Notes: generated by a model not told the origin, from the letters alone. Positions 1 to 12,737 are shown, numbered from the stretch's first letter. The stretch is 64,000 bases of DNA from Diorhabda sublineata (GCF_026230105.1 NC_079480.1:13558488-13622487), one strand, 5' to 3'. Numbers and translations are program-made.

Positions 1-300
1 CATTCCACAACAAATTTTCGAAGGCCTCATGTGTAGGATGGCAAAATTTGTTACACGTATGCATAATTGCTTCTTTATCAGTGGCGAAGCGCTGGCCACC
101 GAAAAACTCTTTTAGGTAGCGAACAATAAGTTGACAGAACTCGACAGAAGTCTGAAGTATGATCAGATTATGGGTGTGAATGGCAGAATGAGATCTGGTA
201 TTGTCATGAAGCAACAAAACTCCCAAGTGTCAAATCACCATGTCGCTTATTCTGTATTGCACGTCTAGCTAGCAAGTTTAGTTAGGGTAGCGCAATAAAC
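1..300 (-). pseudogene. mariner-like transposase remnant (C-terminal part)
   Basis: Read on the minus strand, the stretch gives broken pieces of a mariner transposase C-terminus: a HDN-type motif (HDNTRSHSA) near 200, then KEFFGGQRFATDKEA near 75-115, which matches the conserved segment before the last helix of mariner transposases. Stops and frame changes separate the pieces, so it is dead. It runs off the left edge of the window. Confidence 0.6.
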
Positions 301-1105
301 GGTTGTTATTTAGTCCTTTACTGTATAAACACGACTAACAAGACTCCAAAAGACATCTAAACTGTTGTAATTCCTAGGATGTATAGGATTTTTACCCCCT
401 GAAAACCTCCTTGTTTCTCAACAGACAGAATAACGGAACCAGCGAGAGAAATATTATTTCATTGTACCGCTTGGACTTATCTTGGTCTATCTACTAGATC
501 TTTCTGTTTTTAATTTATTACCTTTATATCTTCATATCAAAAATAGTTTTTCAGACTTGCTCTCTAGCTATTATTTTATGAACAAATTTCCTGGTAATAG
601 TAAGCTCCCGAATTATTGTGTGGTTGCTCTATATTCCTTCCGCATCTTTGAAATGTAAAAAAGATATGATCTGCAATATCTTCCACTTAATTGAAGACTT
701 GTCATTTAATAGGAAGTTGAAGAACGAAAATTCGAATGAAGCACGACTCCAAAACCCATCGATAGTATAGCAAATTGAAAAATAAATTATTTAGCTTCAT
801 TCTTAGTATATAAAAATAATCGAATTCGAGCGTCATTGAAAAAATATTTGAATTATTCATAATAGTAATAAAATTTTGATTAATTCTTTATGTGTCAAGT
901 CCCTGGCCAAATTACTAGACAAAAAATATTAAATACCGATTGATATTGTACCTTTCCGTTGTTTTAAATCTATATTTGTTCTATAGAATAAATACGATCA
1001 ATTAAACATAAATTGAAGAGATGTGATATTATTTTCAGTAGGTTTGGACTCTTTGTTGAGAAATGATGAAGTCTAATGTTGACAAAAGGTTTATTGAACA
1101 GAGTT
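301..1105. other. AT-rich stretch with no recognised feature
   Basis: I see no exon with splice signals, no tandem repeat and no transposase similarity here. It may be intron or intergenic sequence of a minus-strand gene whose possible first exon lies just to the right. Confidence 0.4.
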
Positions 1106-1287
1106 TCATAAGTATAATAGGTATCTCATCATGACAATTTCAATAATAAAAATATTCAGGACTTTATATAAAAGCAACTTATTTGTTTGTTTACAATTCT
1201 TACAATTCTGCGAAAGAAAATTAATGAACAAAGTTCTAGCATTTGGCGACAAAATTTGAATACAAAAATTTGATACGAAATCAACAT

Positions 1288-1417
1288 ACCTTTTGAATCG
1301 TTTGACAATACTTATTTTGATTAACAAAGCTCTTGCTAAACAATCATCGGATTGTTGTTCAATACTTAACAATTCTTGTCGCCATTTCATTTCGCTTTTT
1401 CGCTGTCGCGTCAACAT
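1288..1417 (-). CDS. possible first coding exon of an unrecognised gene running off the left edge
   Basis: On the minus strand an ATG at 1417 opens a 43-codon charged, helix-prone segment beginning MLTRQRKSEMKWRQ and ending near KRFKR, where AG is followed by GTATGT, a good donor site at about 1288. Upstream (1420-1560) the sequence becomes less AT-rich, as a promoter and 5' UTR might. The reading frame continues to 1106, but beyond the donor it looks like translated intron. I do not recognise the protein. The rest of the gene would lie to the left, outside the window or within 1-1100 where I could not find it. It could be a chance ORF. Confidence 0.3.
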
Positions 1418-1829
1418 AGCAAAAAGTGCTTATCGCCTGCCAACTTAACTAAATGAACTAAAATGAACATGGTTACCAACTTTGACTCTATATAAAACAA
1501 AATAGTGTGAGGTAAGGATAGGGTCAAGGTTGAGATAGGTCGAGTCAGCTGTCAATTTGATCAATTCTCAACAAGATAATATGTTTATTAAGCTTTAAAG
1601 AAAGGTGAAAATAATTTGAAAATCATTCTCTGAGCTGCGAATTTTGTAATACTGATATTGCCTCATTATTCTTTTCACATACAGACGTTCTGCTCCCTTG
1701 CCGCCAATGACTGATCAAATAAAGACTTTGGAGGAATATTCCACCGTTGGAACACATTCAGGATGATAGTTTTGTTCATGACGACGACGCATATACAGAG
1801 CTGTATTTTACAAAATACAGAATGTACTT

Positions 1830-2105
1830 TGCTTACTCAAGCTGATCTATGAAAAATAGAGAAAAAATCGATACACAGAAGTCCACATTTTTGGCCTACT
1901 TCAGGCGTTTTGCTTCCATTGGAGCTTTTAACTTTGGATTACTGGTAGAACGCCAAGCCTTCGTTCAATTTTCTTCGAACAGTGCGCTCAGAAGCATCTA
2001 CGTTAGTATTCTGGTGCGATTTTCTCACCTTTGTAGTAGCAATTCTATTTTCTAGACAAATATCCACTTGAATCAGTTTTTTATGATCGTACACTAGCTT
2101 AAGAA
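1830..2105 (-). pseudogene. Tc1-like transposase remnant (HTH region)
   Basis: The minus strand encodes fragments such as NVDASERTVRRKLNEG followed by SKVKSSNGSKTPE, resembling the second helix-turn-helix of Tc1-family transposases (SERTVRRKL is the usual signature). Several stops and frame changes break it. The plus-strand 68-codon ORF across the same bases is its shadow. Confidence 0.5.
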
Positions 2106-2724
2106 ACCTGGAATCTTCTGTTTGTAAATGTTTTCGCGCTCACAAGTGTTTTCATATCAGCTGTTTTACTTAATGAAATATTTCCTTTCTACTGATAATA
2201 AAAATAATCCAATTATGCCTTGGAAGACACATACAAAATAAATTGATAATTGAGTAGTATTACCTGTCAAATGAACAATCTGAGGCCATTAAGCAACAAA
2301 AACACGTCTGTACCAGATCCCAATATAGGTTTGTACTTTTTAATGAATAAGTAATCTGTAACAAATATTTTAAATAAAAATCAATAATATCATAGTTTAA
2401 ATATACAATTACGGCATAAGAACTTGTAAATAACATAAAATTACTTAAAAAAATACGCGTTTCTTAATTTGGCCAAGGACTGTATGTACTTTGTAGTTTG
2501 TCGATGAATCTGATTCGATAATTATCGTATCCAATCATCTTTACATGTAAAAATTCTTGCATTTCAGCTTTTCCACTATTTTAAGTGAAGTTTTGCTAAA
2601 TTCAAAGGCTCTAATTGCTTGAACATATCTTGCAGTTTTACTTTATTATCTCTAAGTATATCCTGTCAAATAAATTTCTTCAATTTCTTATTTCATAGTC
2701 CTTTATGATTCTAAATGTTCTGGA
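2106..2724. other. AT-rich intergenic stretch, nothing recognised
   Basis: No coding exon, transposase similarity or obvious repeat seen. Confidence 0.4.
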
Positions 2725-2734
2725 TTTTATGCAT

Positions 2735-2880
2735 CTCCTGTTTTAAGATTAGTTTTTTCAATAATATTTGCAAGACAGATAAAAATTGACGTTTTTATAA
2801 AGACTAAAATAAATCGAAACGTCAATTTTTATTTGTCTTTTGGAACTTATTAAAAAGAATAATCTTAAAACAGAAGAGAC
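2735..2880. mobile_element. short palindromic MITE
   Basis: An imperfect inverted repeat of about 60 bp per arm: the left arm starts CTGTTTTAAGATTA and the right arm ends in its reverse complement TAATCTTAAAACAG at about 2874. Both arms carry AAATTGACGTTT facing each other. A related half-copy occurs near 31,910-32,000 (GATAAAGACC and TTTTAAAACAG). Confidence 0.6.
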
Positions 2881-3128
2881 CTGAAATTCTGTCATACCTA
2901 TATTTTTAATGTTTGAAAATTTTTGTTTCAGAATTCATGGAAGTTATGACAGGAGGTGATGATTGAGGAGCTTTAGAAACAAATTTACATCAAACATATA
3001 TCTGAAGTATAAATTACATCTAGAATAAATAATAAATTTTACTCTATTTACGATTTTCATTCAATCCCTGAATATTTAAAATTTGAATATCTCTTTGTAC
3101 TTTGATCATACGTTCATTATTTTCTAAT

Positions 3129-3952
3129 ATACAGAGTGATTCATTAACGTGATAAAGTTCAGTACTTCCTTTGTCCTTTGAGATATCAATTTGGAAGTTT
3201 GAACGTTTGAACGTGATGTGCCATATCAAAGTTACATTTTTTCAAATAAAACATCCCACATTTTATTGCATATTTGGAATCAGCTTGACTTCCCCAATCC
3301 TATAATGTAAGGTTGTGATGTTTTCTGAGGGATTATAAATATGATAGTTTTTTATTGTTTCGTTCTTTCAATTTATTTTGCAATATACACTTTTTCTTTG
3401 TATTTGTAATTCAACCTGTACGGTACCAAAAAAGCAATAATAAAATGTCAATTTTTAACAAATTAATCATAACCTCCCAATTGATTGTTTAATGATGGAT
3501 TTGAACAGAAAAATCAGAATATCTCAAGAATTAACAATTTTATCTATAGGGAATATTTGATAAGAAAGGAAATTTGTTGGTAGAACTTTTCAATATTCAC
3601 GTAAATTAAACGGTGATTCATTTTAAAAAACCAAAAAAATAATGTATTAGTATTTTGTATCACCTTGAAACGGATTCAATGAATACATTGAAATAAATAA
3701 TTTTCCAGTTTTTGAACCACTATTCGAATGCTTTGGCCGCAACTAATCTTATGAAAAAACTTTTTAAATACCCTATAAAACACATCACAACCCTACATCT
3801 ACAAATATAGGGTGTTTCATTTAGAGAAATCTAATGTAAAATAATTTTAAAATATGTAGGCTAATAATGGCTAGAATCCTTTATATTTTCAAAATGATAT
3901 ATCAAAGACAAAGGAGACACCGAACTTTATCACAATAATCAAACACCCTGTA
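3129..3952. mobile_element. foldback element, about 0.8 kb, with TACAGxGTG ends
   Basis: The left end (TATACAGAGTGATTCATTAA followed by GTGATAAAGTTC) is matched in reverse complement at the right end (GTGATAAAGTTC preceded by TATACAGGGTGTTTGATTA). A second inner pair, GTAAGGTTGTGATGTTTT at about 3310 and its complement at about 3770, shows the arms run at least 200 bp inward, leaving a loop of about 400 bp. No coding capacity is seen. The termini resemble the larger foldback element at 28,149-29,312. Confidence 0.65.
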
Positions 3953-4559
3953 TAGCAGAATCAAAATTAAGAACAAAACATGAAATTATCAACAGCTGGA
4001 ATTATAAAATGCATAACACGTAGAACCAAAAAGTATCTAGATAGAAAGGAAAATAATATTATAATTAGTTATAAATATACAAGTACGGAAAAAATACAGT
4101 ATGTCCCTTATTTTCATTATAAATTCCCTGTAAATATATTTTACTTATATTTCTACTTATAGTGTGATTTTTGAGTGACATTTTGGGATCTCTAGCTGTT
4201 GAATTAAAGTTTGATCATCCGCTCTTCTATATTTTTTCTTGTAAACTATTCGATGAGAAAATGATAGATATGATCGAATATGGAATCAGGGACAATATCC
4301 TAGTGACAGTGAAGCCGTAGATCGCATTTACAACGGTCGTTGGCATTCACCAGCTTCTTATTAAAAGTTCACCGTTTTCAGATTTCTTCCGGATTGGCTC
4401 TGCATTCACTTTTCACCAGAAGGTTTCAAGTGACTCACTATCGATAGCTTGCAAATAAAATGCTTCATTTGTGTTAGCTGTCTCTATAAGTTCAACATAG
4501 AAACAATGAGATACATACCTGTCAAGAACTGATAGAGCCTTTCCTTTTCCTTTGCGAGA

Positions 4560-5000
4560 GCTGCTACTCTATGACTTTGCCTTTTGGTGATGAAGCGCCA
4601 TCTGGAACCATTGTGTTTTACTGCGTTACAGAATGAATCCTCCAAAACCCGAAAAAGTTTTTATCCAAAATGGAAGAATTGGACATGCCTGACATGTAGT
4701 TTCAGCAAGACGTTGCCACATGCCACACGGCACGCGAAACAATGGCCAAATTGAGAACCGCCTTCGGTTAACAGTTCCTCTCCCGTTTGGGCCACCTAGA
4801 TCGTGTGATTTAACGCCTTTGGACTATTTCTTGTGAAGCCATGCTAAGGCTAATGTTTACAGGGATAAACCTGCAACGATTGACGTATTGGAAGCCAATA
4901 TTGAAGCATTTATTCGTGAAATACCGGACGATATGTTGGACTATCTATGGGCAATCTAAAGCGGAGCCACGGTCAAAATTTGCATGAAATCATCTTCATT
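4560..5000 (+). pseudogene. mariner-like transposase remnant (DUF4817-associated type)
   Basis: Broken frames give TARETMAKLRTAFG, then CDLTPLDYF-like and DKPATIDVLEANIEAFIRE, then IPDDMLD. This is the typical C-terminal part of the insect mariner-like transposases that carry a DUF4817 helix-turn-helix. Frameshifts and stops show decay. The N-terminal half is not visible. Confidence 0.65.
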
Positions 5001-5504
5001 AAACTATGTTTGTAATCATTTTCTTAATAAAATATATCTTAGAATTTACTAAAATGCTGTTTTAATACGAAAATATCTCTGACCCAAACGTCTCTCTTCA
5101 ATACTCGCATTTTGGTTGATTTTGACTCACGACCAAAAAAGCTTGCCAACTACTGATTTAAACTAAACACAATATACGTGAACTAGGTGGTGTGGAATCA
5201 GCCCATTCGGTCTTCAAATTATCACTTTTATCTATACAGGGTGGCGATCGAAAAAAACTTCGTTTTAGGAACAAAACTTACACCCGTTTGAAGTTTGATT
5301 GTAGATTTATTCACAAATAATGAATAAAAGTGAAGAAAAGAAAACTCGCAGATTCACTGGTTAAAATTATCATTATCATCACATGATAAATTAATTTTTT
5401 TTTCGGTTTATGTTAGGAATTAGAGCAGTTACGCTGCTGTTTCGATTAAATTTCCTCATTTGACATCCGAAATAATTCCAAAGAGAACAAAGAAGCATTG
5501 CGGG

Positions 5505-5513
5505 CTATTTATA
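5505..5513 (+). promoter_or_regulatory. TATA or MEF2-like element upstream of troponin C gene 1
   Basis: CTATTTATA lies about 115 bp upstream of the proposed ATG. It matches 9 of 10 positions of the MEF2 consensus YTAWWWWTAR and could equally be a TATA box. MEF2 control is usual for muscle genes, but such a motif is common by chance in AT-rich DNA. Confidence 0.25.
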
Positions 5514-5627
5514 TTAATACGTATCTTCATCCCCTCTATCCACAGACTCTTCCTTGTTGAAATATATAATTTCCAGTGGTATAAATCGTAAATTAGTCAT
5601 TCGGTTATTGAACTGAGTGTATTGAAA

Positions 5628-8600
5628 ATGGTAAGTATATTTTTCAAATGGTATAAGTGAAAACGATGAATTCCTCAAATAAAACAGGAAGAAAAAATTC
5701 TTAAACTTATTCATAAATCGTCAACATGTTTTTATTGATTAGATTTTTTCCGATTTCTACTTTTTATCGTTGATATCTTTGATTTTTTATGTTTTGCATT
5801 CCTCCCTTAAATTTTTCCCACATTACTTTGACATCTTATGAAAATTATGAAACCAACAGTGCTGTTTTCTCATATTAGCATTTTTTGGATATCTATATGT
5901 CTTTATTAATTTCTTTTTCATGTTTCTACGTATTTTATCGTTTTTTTTTACTTTTTTATCTACTATTGAATCCGCTACAGATGTAATGATCGTTTTTATC
6001 CCTTTTTCTTTATAAATACTTAGATATTAGATATTTCCAAACGAATTCTCAATAATCAACACAAGTACTTCGATATTGAAAGTATTTAATAAAAAAATCA
6101 CAAGATATTTGGGTCAACACTATCTTTGAAAATGGCGCGAGTTTATTATTTATCTACCATTTTCTTTAGCAATGTACAGAGTTTTGCTACATCTAGACCC
6201 CTAAGTTATACAATATTCACCTTATATGATGTTTATACATAACTATCTAATGTATCTGTACGAAAAATATCATTTGCAAAGAAAATTTAAATCAATAAAT
6301 CTATTTGCAAAACTGCGAATTAAATTAACTTACAAAATTATTGATATTTGTCGCTAGAATTGTGTGTTAAATAGTTCCGGCAAGTCTTTTCAACTGATCA
6401 ATTCTTAGTAATTTTTCAATTATACGAGGGTTACTACGTATAAAATAAAAACAATAAAACATAATAGAATATGGCTTTATTCTTTCTGAAAATTTCCTCC
6501 ATTGAAATCAAAACATTTTTGCATGCGTTTTAACCAATTGTCGAAGCATTTTTTCCATTCCGATAGAGGTACCTCCAAATTATGTTATTTGAATCAATCA
6601 ACCGCTTCTTTGAATGTAAAAGAACGTACATCTCACAATCTATTTTTAATCTACGGGTCTAAGAAGAAATTATTAGGTTCTAAACAAGAACAGTGGATGG
6701 ACGGTGGATGATCCGTCAATTCGATGTTCAAAAACGTTTTTGTCAACCAAATTATCGATGTTTTCTGGCACAACAGCCGATTTTAGACGACCTTCACTCA
6801 TCCTGTACGACCACGATTGAATTCAGAGAACCAGCGGAAGATGGTGGCTAGAGATGGTGCTTTATCATGAGTTGATCGGCATACTTTTGGTTTGAACTAC
6901 GTCGAAAGTCATAGAAAATCATCAATCGAGAAATTTTACGATTCAATTCCATTTTCTGACCAAGATGAATGTTTCAAGTATCTGTAAACAACTCAAATAG
7001 CATTCGTGTGACAGCATGTTCTGGATATGTTTTCCATCAAAAATATCAAACTTAATGATGGCAATGTCAGATTTGACATATTGGAATATGTCAAAACTTG
7101 AGTATCAACCCTTGTATCTACTATGGTATGAAAGAAATAATCGTATGAATATAATAATACTAACATATGATGTAATTAAGACTTTTATTTTAGGACGAGC
7201 TAGATAAAGAACAGATTTCAAGTAAGTATACATGTACGTTCAAGTTTTATCACTACAAAAAAAATATTCTTTGAGAGTTCACGTGGACAATAACTTCCTT
7301 TGAATCATACTTTTTACTATGGTATGCTGGAAATTACTTCACTTTTTTCGTTCTATCGATCTATGAGTATATATTGAAGATGTCATTATCTGAAGGCAGA
7401 TTGACTTCAGTTTGTTCTAATTCATTCTAGCACCAGCCAGATACCATGTTCCTATCCATCTATTCTTAAGGTAATCCCATCTTAAGAAAAATGACTTCAT
7501 TTTGGTTCCGTTCCTCCCGGCTCCAAGTAGATCGCTATTTTTGGATGCATATCTTTTGTGGATGTCATTATCAAAATGCAGATTGATTTCAGTTTTTTCT
7601 AGTTCTTCCCTGCACCAGCCAGATACCATGTTTGTATCCATCTATGTTTAAGGTAATCCCATCTAAAGAAAAATGACTTTATTTTGGTCCCGTTCCTCCC
7701 GGCTCTAAGTAGATCGCTATTTTTGGATACATATCTTTTGTGGATGTCATTATCAAAATGCAGATAGACTTCAGTTTGGTCTAGTTCTTCCCTGCACCAG
7801 CCAGATACCATGTTTGTATCCATCTATGTTTAAGGTAATCCCATCTGAAGAAAAATGACTCCGTTTTGGTCCCGTTCCTCCCGGCTCCAAGTAGATCGCT
7901 ATTTTTCGATGCATGTCTTTTGTAGATGTCATTTTCAAAATGCAGATTGACTTCAGTTTGGTGTAATTCTTCCCAGCACCAGCCAGATACCATTTTTGTA
8001 CCCACCTATGTTATAGGTGACACCGTGTGTAAACAAATCAATTTAATTTTCAACCAATTCTCGTCAAACTGTCAAAATGTGTATGCGTTGACTTGGCGCA
8101 AATGTGTAGAACTGAACAGTCGTACCTTTTGTAGACACAGAAAACGTCTTCTTCCATCATTTGGTGTAATGAAAAACTTTGTGAAGGCCATGAATAAAGA
8201 AGATGGAGGATTCAAATATATAAGATAAGTTTTTCCCCAGTTACATGACGCCCAGTTACGGGGAATTGGGCACAAATTAGAAAGATTTAGTACCCGTGTC
8301 CTTTATATGTTGAAGTTAACTAAAAATTACAAGGATTTAAATTAGTAGCGCCATTTATTTGTCAATCTAAGTACTTTCCAGCCCAGCTAATTATATAAAT
8401 ATACTTCTTCTTCTTCTTCTTCTCATGTCGTCTTCTGATTGAATGTTGGAGACAACGTTTTTAACGGAGCCAGGATTTATTCTTCCTGTCGATGCCTTTT
8501 TTTTACTCTACTCTGTCCTGCATTATGTTCTGTAGCAGTAGGTATTTGTCGTTGCGTAAGTTGTGACCCATGTAAGATGTTTTTCTTATCTTAATAATTG

Positions 8601-11600
8601 CCAACAGCTTTCTTTTGCGCTCAATGCGTCTTAGTACTTTGTCGCTGGTGATTATATCAGTTCATGGTATCTTCAAGATGGTCTATAGAGTCACATTTCA
8701 AATGCCTCAAGTTTTTAGATCATTTGAACTTTCAAGGTCCAAGTTTCCACTCACTCCGTACTGTATACAATAATTATACTATTCAGCTGAATGTTATAGC
8801 AAGAGATTTATTTGTCTAGCAGTATAATGATAACTAATAATTTTAGTGCTAAAATCAACCTTCGATGCGTTTGACGTTGACAGAAAAGGATATATCGAAG
8901 CTGATATGATTGGGACCATAATAGAAATGTTAGGTACTGGAGTAGGTACCGAAGATATAGACGTGAGTAGACATAAATATTTGCGATGTGATTGGAGGGA
9001 TTCAATGACTTCTGTTCAATTATACCAATAGGTCTGTAGTTTTAATCGCCATTTTAATATTACGTGATTTCAGATCGTCAAATGAAAATTGAACCACTGA
9101 TATAAATGAAAGGAAAACTTATATTTCATGAACTAATTTCAAATATTTCAAAACAATAAATTCACTTGAAATATTTCAAAACTTGTTCAGTTGGAGACAT
9201 TCAGTTTATGTTTCTGTGATACAAATAGTCCGTAAAGAAATAAGAATAACTCAAATAAAACTGTCCAAGAGTTTTTTAAGATATCAACGTTTCGATCTTT
9301 TATTTGATCTTTATCAAGGTTCAAAAATATATGGTACGTTATAATTCAAACGTTGATGAAGATAACAAGTAAACAAAAATTATAAAATGAGTTGCCAACT
9401 TTATTTATCTTTCGTTTCGAGGTTGTGTTTGCTCTCATTTATAATTTTATCAACCAGCTCTCATGGGTAACCATCAATGTTGGGAATTGGTTTGATTTTA
9501 TTATTATTAGCATTATAGAATTCAGGGCTACTTAGACGCTGAACCCTGTGTATAAGCCCATTTATTGTCCTCTCCAAGTATGGTTCGAATGAAAGAAGAA
9601 TTTGTCAAAATGTTAACCATTCTATTTCTTGCACTACTATAGAGATCAGATTTTGTTTGTTAGGGAACAAATTTACAATTTACATTAATGAACTTCATCG
9701 TTGGTTTAGTCGAAATAGTTTATTACTCTGTAACGTTTTTTAGAAAATAATCGAAGAAATAGATGAAGACGGCAATGGTGAGGTGAGCTTTGAGGAATTC
9801 GCAAAGTTAGCTGCACGTTTTTTAGTTGAAGAAGATGAAGATACGGAGGCAATTCAGCTGGAATTGAAAGGAGCATTTCGGCTTTATGACAGAGACGGTA
9901 AATATCAAGGATATTTCATGAAAGACATACGAAGTGTTAGTAAAAAATATTCAAAACAACGAATACAAAGAGTTTTCAGCATTTTCGAAACTTTTTGTTA
10001 TTTCCTTGTAAAGCTTATAGCTATAAGAGACTACTAAAAGACTGAAAACTAGTGTATGGAAATCTTGTCTATTTATGATGATTCAATTAAGTTTTGCATC
10101 AAAAATTCGATGTATTGACTAATGAAAAACGTTTTTGTTTGAATTGATGTGTGAGACCTCGCATCGTCGTAGTTGAAATTGATTCGTCTTCTGCGATTGG
10201 TTTCCCTAAATTTTTCGAACACTTCTGGTAAAAAATGCAGGTGAACCATTCAGAATTCTCAGTTCGACGTTGCTCTAATGGCCAGTTATTAAGAAAAAAC
10301 AACAGGCGACCATTTGCTTCATGCGCAAACTTTTGTTGGATTTGGCTCGTCTTGGAAGACCTCTACAATCGATTGTTGTTTAGTTTATAGACACTTTTGA
10401 ACAAATTTTTCCATAATTTCTTTGCACAAATCGACAGAAGTTTTCTACCAATTGTCAAATTATGCGATATCCAACGCAAACAAATCACGATCTTGCAATA
10501 TCAGTTTAGGCAGAGCATCGATGTTTTCTGGCACAACAGCCAATTTTTATTGACCTTAACTTAATTCATCTCATCTTCATGAGTCGAAACGCGCTGATGG
10601 GTACACCGCTGTTGGTTTAATCCACGTCGAAAGTCATAGAAAATGATTTTTTTTTTTATTTTATCTTCTGTTCACAGATTGGAATTGATTAAGTCATTAT
10701 TATTAATGTTATCTTATTCTTAACTGCTCACAAATTTCGAAGCTAGTTAAAGAAAATACGATTCTAGCAGAGGCTTGTCCTTATTATGACAAGACTGAAT
10801 GAATTTTATCCAAGCACCGTTTCACACAGCTCATCAAACCTTAGCTAAATTCACCACATACAACTCAAACGTCCATCATTTTTATCAGACTTTTTACTTT
10901 GATCAATATCATATTTTCATATTTTTATGACAGTTTAATCATTTTTTGTTGAGCCTACTTCATAAAATATACATTCAGAAAAAGTATTTCCAAGGTAGGA
11001 TTTGAGAAAAGCTTGGAGAAGAGGTTTTATCGTAGAAACAATGGATAGAATATTAGAAAATGAAATGTGTCTATAGACTGTATTGTAGTTGATGAGAACT
11101 GGCTTTTTTCATTGGAAACCAGGTCATATCCATTGAGGATAGTAGTATTAAGATAAATAATTAAGTTTAAGGTCATTCATTATTGTCCCAGGTAATGGAT
11201 TCATAACTATTGAGGTATTAAGAGAAATTCTACGAGAACTGGACGAGAAATTGACAGAAGATGATCTGGACAATATGATTGATGAAATAGATGCTGACGG
11301 ATCTGGTACGGTCGATTGGGAAGGTAAGATTAGAAGGTGACTAATTTAGAACAAATTGCTACTTGGCGTTTTTATCGAGAATCACACATTTATCTGAAAT
11401 ATTTTCATATGAAATGAACAGAAAATAAAATATTAGTAAGGTACTTATAAGGGCGCTAGTCTTAGGTTCGAGGATGGTGAAGATACAAAACCAAAATGTC
11501 TCGCCTGGGTTCGTGTAATTATGGAACCATGAGAAAGTAGAGGGTTGCAGTTATATTGGTTTTTCCTAAAACGTGTATCAAGTATATCGTAGAGGTTTTT

Positions 11601-12737
11601 TTGTTTTTTTTTTGTATTCCTCAAGCTTTTTTCTTAAAAAATCGTCTAGATTTGAGGTCAGTTTTGATATAAAGTCCAAATATTTTGATCAAAATTATCA
11701 TGATTTATGCTGAAGAAACATTGTCGAAGGAAGATGACAGAATGATGCGAAGAATAGATACAAAAATGATGCTTACGATAATGGAGTCGAAAAAAGAAAT
11801 ACAGAAAGAAAAATAAAGAAACAAAATAAGATCTTGGGGAGATAATGTGGAATGACTATAGATAGGGAGAAATGGAGAGGGTTTATGAACAAGCCTAAGA
11901 TGTAAAAAGATGGAGACTCCTTTGAAAATGTCTACGTAAAACCACATATACGACAAAATCAAAGGTGTATAGAACAGCTCAAAATATGAAAATTGGTGGC
12001 AATTCAGGGCCGAAATTTATAAAAATAATACCGGAGGACAAATTTACACATGATCTCTGTCTAGATGAAGTTCAGTATCCAGCATGAGTTCTTCATCTCG
12101 CATAGTTATTTGAACAGGGCGTTCTCGATTCACACTATAAAATGTTTTTTTTTTCTCGAGCCCGTCTCTCAATATTTGAAAATTTTTTCCACTCATGCAA
12201 AAAATTATAACAATTAAATTATTTGAAGAAATTTTTAATTAACATGTCTTTGGTTATACGACTCTTCTTTGATAGAATAGAATGATAGAGTTTTGTAATA
12301 AGTTACAAAATAAAAAAAAAATTTAAAAACAGAATATCCATGTTATGGGAATAGATTTTTGTCAATCAACTGGCAGATGAAAAACTTTTTTAAGGATTGG
12401 TTTGATCGACTTCTACTTGCCGTTAACAGACTCATGTGTATCAAATTGGTATTCTAAATTATGAAAAACTACAGAAAAATATTTTTTTTTAATTTCAGAC
12501 CCTACTTTGAGGTCCCATAACTCCTGGGGAATGCAACTTAATATAAAAGTAAATTTTGGGCTCCCTTATACGCCTTTACTCTATGTTGGTTCTTATATGG
12601 GCCACTCTGTATATATACAGGGAGTGTTTTTGCAAATTGAATCTCGCCTCTAACATAGAGCGAGAGCTGCCAAAAGTACTGAGAAAGTATATATGTATTT
12701 TTTCTTTCCAGAATTCAAAGCCGTTATGATTGGTTGA
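5628..12737 (+). CDS. troponin C, gene 1 (152 aa, six coding exons)
   Basis: Calcium sensor of the thin-filament troponin complex, acting with troponin I and T in muscle. Coding exons: 5628-5630 (only ATG, followed by GTAAGT), 7194-7221, 8847-8962, 9744-9897, 11192-11323, 12712-12737 (TGA). All joins keep frame and use GT-AG; total 459 nt. Four EF-hands are visible. Loop 1 (residues 20-31) and loop 3 (98-109) end in Met and Val instead of the calcium-coordinating Glu, so they are probably inactive. Loop 2 (56-67, DEDGNGEVSFEE) and loop 4 (134-145, DADGSGTVDWEE) are canonical. Length and the short MDELDKEQ start match the insect TpnC4-like type. The ATG-only exon is the least certain part, although an intron right after the start codon is known in the calmodulin superfamily. 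A poly(A) signal AATAAA is at 12,806. Introns hold mariner and LINE remnants and a 182-bp tandem array. A tandem paralogue follows 1 kb downstream. Confidence 0.88.
6425..7114 (-). mobile_element. mariner (MELN family) deletion derivative, 690 bp
   Basis: It is flanked by TA on both sides. The left end CGAGGGTTACTACGTA and the right end, in reverse complement CAAGGGTTGATACTCAAG, are terminal inverted repeats. On the minus strand it retains the start of the transposase (MELNRKISRLMIFYDFRR) and its very end (EWKKCFDNWFKRMQKC), with most of the middle missing, plus stops. It sits in intron 1 of troponin C gene 1, ending 79 bp before exon 2. The same family recurs at 10,099 and 14,997, all in the same orientation. 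Confidence 0.8.
7425..8005. repeat. 182-bp tandem repeat, about 3.2 copies
   Basis: The segment CACCAGCCAGATACCAT recurs at about 7431, 7613, 7795 and 7977, a period of 182 bp. Neighbouring copies differ at only a few percent of positions, so amplification is fairly recent. It lies in intron 2 of troponin C gene 1. The open frames across it on the minus strand are a by-product of the repeat, since 182 is not a multiple of three, and carry no splice or family evidence. Confidence 0.85.
8405..8800 (-). pseudogene. RTE-like LINE, 3' end remnant
   Basis: On the minus strand the frames give KVLRRIERKRKLLAIIK, then SYMGHNLRNDKYLLLQNIMQ and GIDRKNKSWLR. This matches the C-terminal tail of RTE-clade reverse transcriptase polyproteins (the usual pattern is RKL.Y.GH..R...Y.LLQ). 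It ends in a (GAA)n tract at about 8405-8425, as expected for the 3' tail of such elements. Frameshifts and stops show decay. It lies in intron 2 of troponin C gene 1. Confidence 0.65.
10099..10640 (-). pseudogene. mariner (MELN family) remnant
   Basis: The minus strand encodes PLEQRRTENSEWFTCIFYQK and then KPIAEDESIS, which match the centre of the insect MELN-type mariner transposase around the second catalytic Asp region. It is broken by stops, and the ends are not clear. It lies in intron 4 of troponin C gene 1 and a poly(T) run follows at about 10,650. Confidence 0.7.

Noticed and set aside
7417..8005. Overlapping 74-codon minus-strand frames with similar sequence (DTNMVSGWCREEL)
   Set aside because: They arise from the 182-bp tandem repeat in a troponin C intron, cross repeat borders and have no splice or family support.
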